Shown here in pieces: positions 23,624 to 26,922 of a stretch of 26,922 nucleotides of DNA. Position 1 is the stretch's first letter; each line of letters begins with the position of its first letter. The position numbers and the translations under genes were made by a program. The stretch covers positions 1-26,922 of the forward strand of contig DATKCN010000080.1 of NCBI GenBank assembly GCA_035513175.1, given 5' to 3'. The notes under the pieces are model-generated. The model worked only from the letters and a program-made list of their open reading frames with translations. It ran no database searches and had not been told where the DNA came from. This DNA comes from DATKCN01 sp035513175 (GTDB taxonomy: Bacteria > Chloroflexota > Chloroflexia > Thermomicrobiales > CFX8).

Positions 23624-24811
23624 TTATCGGCGTGTCAGGAGTTTTCGTTCGAGTCGTTGCAGTCGGCGCTCGAACGCCTGGAGCGCGGCGGCGTCTCGTG
23701 CCAGCGTCGCCCCGTCCGCGCCGAGACGAGCGAGTTCTCGCGCCGCGTCATGGTCGCGCACGCGGTGTTCCAGGTGCTTGGCCAGCTCTTCGAGCGCGTA
23801 CATGCGAACCGCACGGCTCGGATCGTCCAGACCGGCGCGCCACTCAACTGCCGCATCGTCGTAGCGGCCGCCGCGCTTGAGCGCGATCGACAGATTACGA
23901 AGGGCCCGGAATCGCATCTCCGCCGGTATCGACGGCGATCGCCAGCCATGCCGCAAGTCGGCGATGACCGCGTCGGATGGGTAGCGTCGCTGTACATACA
24001 GGGCCAGCGCCAGTCGGTCGATCTCGTGCTCGGGCGTCTCCGCGCGGCACTCGAAGGCGCGCACGACGCCCGCGAGACGCGCAAGCGACACGATGTCCGC
24101 GCGGTTGTGCTCGAATACCGGCTCCAGCGTTCGGATCTCGCGCGAGCGGAGGTAGTCGAAGTACAGTTGCGGGATCATCCAGCCCGGAGCGTCCAATTCG
24201 CGTGTCACTCCCAGGATCATGCGCTCCAGCGTCCCGAGCGAGCAGTTCGGCAGGCGGTACTTCCAGATAGCCCGTGATGGCGCCAGCAGGTCCTGATGGT
24301 CCATGTGGCTTCGAAACTGCCTGCCGTGCATCCTGTAGCGGGTCTCCAACAGCGGAACGTCGAACGACCTCCCATTGTAGGTAACGAGCGACGCAGTCGC
24401 GTGAATACTGGCGTCAAGTGCGTTCAGCACGGCCGGTTCATCACCGGGGTGCCGCATGAAGAACTGGCGCACGTGAAAGGCGTCGTCGATGAACCGCCCG
24501 ACCCCGATCAGGAACACGTGCGTGCCGGTCCCTCCCGACAGCCCGGTTGTTTCAGTGTCAAGAAAGATCAGATCGGATAGCAACGGCGCGCCACCAGCCG
24601 GCGGTCCTGCGCGCAGCAACCTGCCAAAAGCCTCACGGATGACGTCACCGGTGTACAAGGTGTCGTGTACGACGCAATCGCCAAACGGCGACTCGATCAG
24701 TCGCGCGCCGCGGGGCAGCGGCCAGCTTGACGCGGCCATCGCCACTGGCGGTTGAGGCGCGGTCTCAGGCGTCACAGCGCCATATCGCTCGCGAAAGCTT
24801 CGACTGATCAC
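23624..24811 (-). CDS. YprB-like DEDD-type exonuclease with C-terminal helical repeats
   Basis: 395 aa. Residues ~80-255 are an RNase H-like 3'-5' exonuclease domain of the YprB type: LIFLDTETTGLSGGTGTHVF (81-100; Asp85, Glu87), LVTYNGRSFDVPLLETRY (142-159; Asp151) and EHNRADIVSLARL (234-246; His235, Asp239). These supply the DEDDh-like acidic residues for two-metal catalysis. Residues ~280-380 are helical with TPR-like character (NLSIALKRGGRYDDAAVEW, YALEELAKHLEH). The N-terminal 80 residues include a typical FGDCVVHDTLY segment. The substrate, DNA or RNA, is not known. GTG 24811 has GGAGG 5 nt upstream. It is the first gene of a likely operon with gpmI. Confidence 0.85.
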   Translation of the reverse strand: MISRSFRERYGAVTPETAPQPPVAMAASSWPLPRGARLIESPFGDCVVHDTLYTGDVIREAFGRLLRAGPPAGGAPLLSDLIFLDTETTGLSGGTGTHVFLIGVGRFIDDAFHVRQFFMRHPGDEPAVLNALDASIHATASLVTYNGRSFDVPLLETRYRMHGRQFRSHMDHQDLLAPSRAIWKYRLPNCSLGTLERMILGVTRELDAPGWMIPQLYFDYLRSREIRTLEPVFEHNRADIVSLARLAGVVRAFECRAETPEHEIDRLALALYVQRRYPSDAVIADLRHGWRSPSIPAEMRFRALRNLSIALKRGGRYDDAAVEWRAGLDDPSRAVRMYALEELAKHLEHRVRDHDAARELARLGADGATLARDAAALQAFERRLQRLERKLLTRR

Positions 24812-24860
24812 AGCCGCCTCCAGAGATCCATGCCTCGCATTGTAATGAGTTCGGGTCAGT

Positions 24861-24890
24861 TTGACACTCGAATTGGCCGGGCCCTAGAAT
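24861..24890 (+). promoter_or_regulatory. Near-consensus sigma-70 promoter of the isocitrate dehydrogenase gene
   Basis: TTGACA (24861-24866), 18-bp spacer, TAGAAT (24885-24890): 6/6 and 5/6 matches. Transcription would begin near 24897, leaving a ~47-nt leader. The opposite strand carries TACAAT (24847-24842), a possible -10 for the divergent exonuclease gene. Confidence 0.75.
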
Positions 24891-24943
24891 GCCCGCGCGG
24901 CATTCGCGGCACAGCGGGTCACGTTTCGAAGGGAATGCACCAC

Positions 24944-26026
24944 ATGGCGTATCAGGTGACGTTGATTCCGGGCGATGGAATCGGTCCGGAAGTCGCGGAG
25001 GCTACTCGGCGCGTTCTCGAGGCGACGGGCGTATCGTTTGAATGGGACACGCACGACGCCGGTGTTACGGCTCTTGAGAAAACCGGAGATGTGCTGCCGT
25101 CCGCGGTCCTGGACTCCATCCGCGCGAACAGCGTCGCGTTGAAAGGTCCGCTCACGACGCCGCTCGGAACAGGATTTCGCAGCGTAAACGTCGCGCTCCG
25201 CCACGAGCTGCAGCTGTACGCCAATCTGCGACCGGCCCGGACGTTCCCTGGCGTGCGCTCGGTGTTTTCGAACATCGATCTGATTGTGGTGCGGGAGAAT
25301 ATGGAGGACCTGTACGCGGGCGTGGAGTTCGACACGGGAGAGGACGACACTCGCGAGGTGATCGAGACGATTAATCGTCTGAGCCCTCGCAAGGTATCGC
25401 CCAGCGCGGCGATCTCGATCAAGCTGATCACGCCGGAAAACTCCGAGCGCATTGTGCGTTACGCGTTCGACTACGCGATCAAGAATGAACGCAAGCTCGT
25501 CACGGCCGTCCACAAGGCCAACATCATGAAGTTCACTGACGGTCTGTTTCTGAAAGTCGCGCAGAACGTCGCGGCAGAGTTTCCGGACATCGCTTTCAAT
25601 GATCGCATCGTCGACAATATGTGCATGCAATTGATGCAGCGGCCCGAGGACTACGACGTGCTGGTGATGCCGAACCTGTACGGCGACGTGCTGAGCGATC
25701 TGACGGCGGGCATGGTCGGCGGGTTGGGTGTCGCGCCGAGCGCCAATATCGGGGACACGGCTGCGATCTTCGAGCCGATCCATGGCAGCGCTCCGTCGCA
25801 TGCCGGAAAGAACGAGGCGAACCCATCGGCAATGATACTCAGTGGCGCGCTGATGCTGCGTCATCTTGGCGAGCTGAGCGCGGCGCGCGCTGTCGAAAGC
25901 GCGGTAGCCTCCATCATCGAGGAAAATGTGCTCGTCACCTATGACCTCCGCCTCGATCGCGATCGGACGAAGGCGACCAGCACGTCGGCGATGGCAGACG
26001 CGATCATCTCCTGCATGGCGGCGTAG
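24944..26026 (+). CDS. Isocitrate dehydrogenase-family enzyme (probably NAD-type isocitrate dehydrogenase)
   Basis: 360 aa, beta-decarboxylating dehydrogenase. Seen: YQVTLIPGDGIGPEVAEA (3-20), ALKGPLTTPLGTGFRSVNVALR (substrate loop with Thr/Ser and Arg), YANLRPARTFPGV, VVRENMEDLYAGVEF, AVHKANIMKFTDGLF (catalytic Lys), VLVMPNLYGDVLSDLTAGMVGGLG (metal Asp residues) and EPIHGSAPSHAGKNEANP (nucleotide loop). The substrate loop and length fit the short NAD-dependent isocitrate dehydrogenases; homoisocitrate or 3-isopropylmalate dehydrogenase is less likely. It would oxidise isocitrate to 2-oxoglutarate in the TCA cycle. ATG 24944 is favoured by AAGGGA upstream; ATG 24935 has no room for one. It has its own strong promoter and no clear terminator before the rRNA promoters. 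Confidence 0.87.
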   Translation: MAYQVTLIPGDGIGPEVAEATRRVLEATGVSFEWDTHDAGVTALEKTGDVLPSAVLDSIRANSVALKGPLTTPLGTGFRSVNVALRHELQLYANLRPARTFPGVRSVFSNIDLIVVRENMEDLYAGVEFDTGEDDTREVIETINRLSPRKVSPSAAISIKLITPENSERIVRYAFDYAIKNERKLVTAVHKANIMKFTDGLFLKVAQNVAAEFPDIAFNDRIVDNMCMQLMQRPEDYDVLVMPNLYGDVLSDLTAGMVGGLGVAPSANIGDTAAIFEPIHGSAPSHAGKNEANPSAMILSGALMLRHLGELSAARAVESAVASIIEENVLVTYDLRLDRDRTKATSTSAMADAIISCMAA

Positions 26027-26074
26027 ACCGCTCGGACGAGCCGGGTCGACCGGTTGCCGCCGATCGCGTAATCG

Positions 26075-26103
26075 TTGACACGTTTTCAGCGTGGCGGTAT
26101 ACT
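26075..26103 (+). promoter_or_regulatory. rRNA operon promoter P1
   Basis: TTGACA (26075-26080), exactly 17 bp, TATACT (26098-26103). Perfect -35 and 5/6 -10 with optimal spacing, ~415 bp before 16S. The start would be near 26110. Confidence 0.85.
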
Positions 26104-26182
26104 ACCGACCCGCTCGCTGAGACCGATCGAGGATCGGGGCATCAGTCGAGTGGATTGGTTGAATGCCCGAAGGCAAAGAGCC

Positions 26183-26211
26183 TTGACAGCGCCATAACGG
26201 CGGGGTATACT
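26183..26211 (+). promoter_or_regulatory. rRNA operon promoter P2
   Basis: TTGACA (26183-26188), 17 bp, TATACT (26206-26211): the same two hexamers and spacer as P1, 108 bp downstream. Tandem strong promoters are the rule for rrn operons. The start would be near 26218. Confidence 0.85.
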
Positions 26212-26339
26212 TCCAAGGCTTCAGAAAGCGAGGCGGAGACGCGTCGCTGAAGCGCCGAGAGGCGACGAAGTCCGAGAGGAGCATACGTGCGATAAGCCGA
26301 TCGTGCTGAAGGAATTTCAGTCATCAGGCCGCATGTGTG

Positions 26340-26366
26340 CCCCGCCGAAACAGGCGGGGTTTTCTT
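26340..26366 (+). terminator. Intrinsic-terminator-like hairpin inside the rRNA leader
   Basis: CCCCGCC (26340-26346), loop GAAACA, GGCGGGG (26353-26359), then TTTTCTT. A perfect 7-bp all-GC stem followed by a T-rich tract has the form of a Rho-independent terminator. It lies ~120 nt after the P2 start and ~150 nt before 16S, so rRNA transcription must read through it. It may be weak or antiterminated. Confidence 0.6.
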
Positions 26367-26497
26367 CGCTCAAGAGTTCGTCGAGCACCTTACCAACTGA
26401 GACGTGATTCGCAATGCGTGAGGGCGTGTTGTTCATGGTGCTGAGCCGAAGGGGCTGGGCGGCATGGGGGACACACCAATCAATTCTGAGTAGAGCA

Positions 26498-26513
26498 CAC
26501 TTCTTCGGGAGTG
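26498..26513 (+). other. UUCG-tetraloop hairpin just upstream of 16S rRNA
   Basis: CACTTC-TTCG-GGAGTG: a 6-bp stem (one G-U pair) closed by the very stable cUUCGg tetraloop, 5 nt before the inferred 16S 5' end. It may belong to the pre-16S processing structure. Confidence 0.5.
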
Positions 26514-26518
26514 GGTTT

Positions 26519-26922
26519 GCGATGGAGAGTTTGATCCTGGCTCAGGATAAACGCTGGCGGCGTGCCTAATGCATGCAAGTCGCACGGGACCCTCTTCGGA
26601 GGCCGACCGTGGCGGACGGGTGAGGAACACGTAGCTAACCTGCCCAGACGTGGGGGATATCCACCGGAAACGGTGAGCAATACCGCATGGGCTCGGTAAC
26701 CGGGAGGTGATCGAGCAAAGGTCTTCGGACCGCGTTTGGAGGGGGCTGCGGCCGATTAGCTAGTTGGCGGGGTAAGAGCCCACCAAGGCGATGATCGGTA
26801 GCTGGTCTGAGAGGACGACCAGCCACACGGGGACTGAGACACGGCCCCGACTCCTACGGGAGGCAGCAGCAAGGAATTTTCCACAATGGGCGCAAGCCTG
26901 ATGGAGCAACGCCGCGTGGGGG
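26519..26922 (+). rRNA. 16S ribosomal RNA, 5' part (truncated by window end)
   Basis: The universal 5' primer-site sequence AGAGTTTGATCCTGGCTCAG lies at 26526-26545, placing the mature 5' end at about 26519 (E. coli numbering puts that site at 8-27). Further conserved blocks follow: GGCGGACGGGTGAG, GGTCTGAGAGGACGACCAGC, ACTCCTACGGGAGGCAGCAG and GGAGCAACGCCGCGTG. About 404 nt, to roughly E. coli position 400, are inside. The variable regions and the GGATAAACGCTGGCGGCGTGCC start look like Chloroflexota, perhaps Thermomicrobia; that placement is by eye. Confidence 0.97.

Larger units (their letters stand above)
26027..26518 (+). other. rRNA promoter and leader region (no protein gene)
   Basis: 492 bp between the dehydrogenase stop and 16S rRNA. 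It holds two strong tandem promoters, an inverted repeat (GGGCAT 26137-26142 / ATGCCC 26163-26168), a stem between GCTTCAG (26218-26224) and CTGAAGC, a terminator-like hairpin (26340-26366) and a UUCG-capped hairpin just before 16S. The short minus-strand ORFs here and in 16S have no support. Confidence 0.75.

Noticed and set aside
26212..26339. Possible tRNA or small RNA in the rRNA leader between P2 and the hairpin
   Set aside because: Some short stems are present, but no cloverleaf, T-loop GTTCRA sequence or anticodon arm could be built.
26433..26826. Minus-strand ORFs of 63-66 codons over the 16S gene
   Set aside because: They lie antisense to 16S rRNA and its leader; spurious ORFs on rRNA genes are common.
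1..26922. Mobile elements, CRISPR arrays, att sites or a defence island
   Set aside because: No transposase, integrase, regular direct repeats or composition break was seen; gene content is core metabolism throughout.

Overview
The window is high in G+C and densely packed. It carries no insertion sequence, phage, CRISPR or plasmid signature. The partial 16S rRNA at the right end, the mix of Actinobacteria-like parts (FhaA/FhaB-type FHA proteins, an LprG-type lipoprotein with an MFS partner, polyphosphate glucokinase) and the gene content suggest a Chloroflexota chromosome, probably Thermomicrobia/Sphaerobacter-like. That placement is an inference from reading the sequence, not from a tree.

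Left part (1-7098). The end of prmA, rsmE and a PDZ/radical-SAM DUF512 protein run rightwards. After a 353-bp gap come a polyphosphate glucokinase and a DUF167 protein. On the minus strand are a membrane-anchored GT2 glycosyltransferase, two FHA-domain proteins (one membrane-anchored, one with an N-terminal DUF3662 domain) behind a strong promoter, and an unrecognised polytopic membrane protein.

Middle (7285-12748). Ribulose-phosphate epimerase points right. A lipoprotein/MFS pair on the minus strand, with coding regions overlapping by 4 bp, closely resembles the mycobacterial lprG-p55 operon. Then a tail-anchored PP2C phosphatase, an amidohydrolase and ruvA form a tight rightward operon.

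Aminoacylation and histidine block (12749-20604, minus strand). pheS, pheT, a histidyl-tRNA synthetase-like gene, long-form hisG and hisD run in one direction with short gaps or overlaps. They follow a complete T-box riboswitch leader whose specifier codon reads UUC (Phe). Histidine genes may therefore be read from a phenylalanine-tRNA-controlled transcript.

Right part (20702-26922). Enolase converges on phosphoglycerate mutase, their stop codons overlapping in one CTAA. A YprB-like DEDD exonuclease lies upstream of the mutase on the same strand. An isocitrate dehydrogenase-family gene follows a near-consensus promoter. Finally come two tandem rRNA promoters of identical hexamers and spacing, a leader with an intrinsic-terminator-like hairpin, and the first ~404 nt of 16S rRNA.

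Most of the window is housekeeping. The points most worth following are the lipoprotein/transporter pair, the Phe T-box reading into his genes, the odd HisRS-like protein beside a long-form HisG, and the terminator-like hairpin in the rRNA leader.
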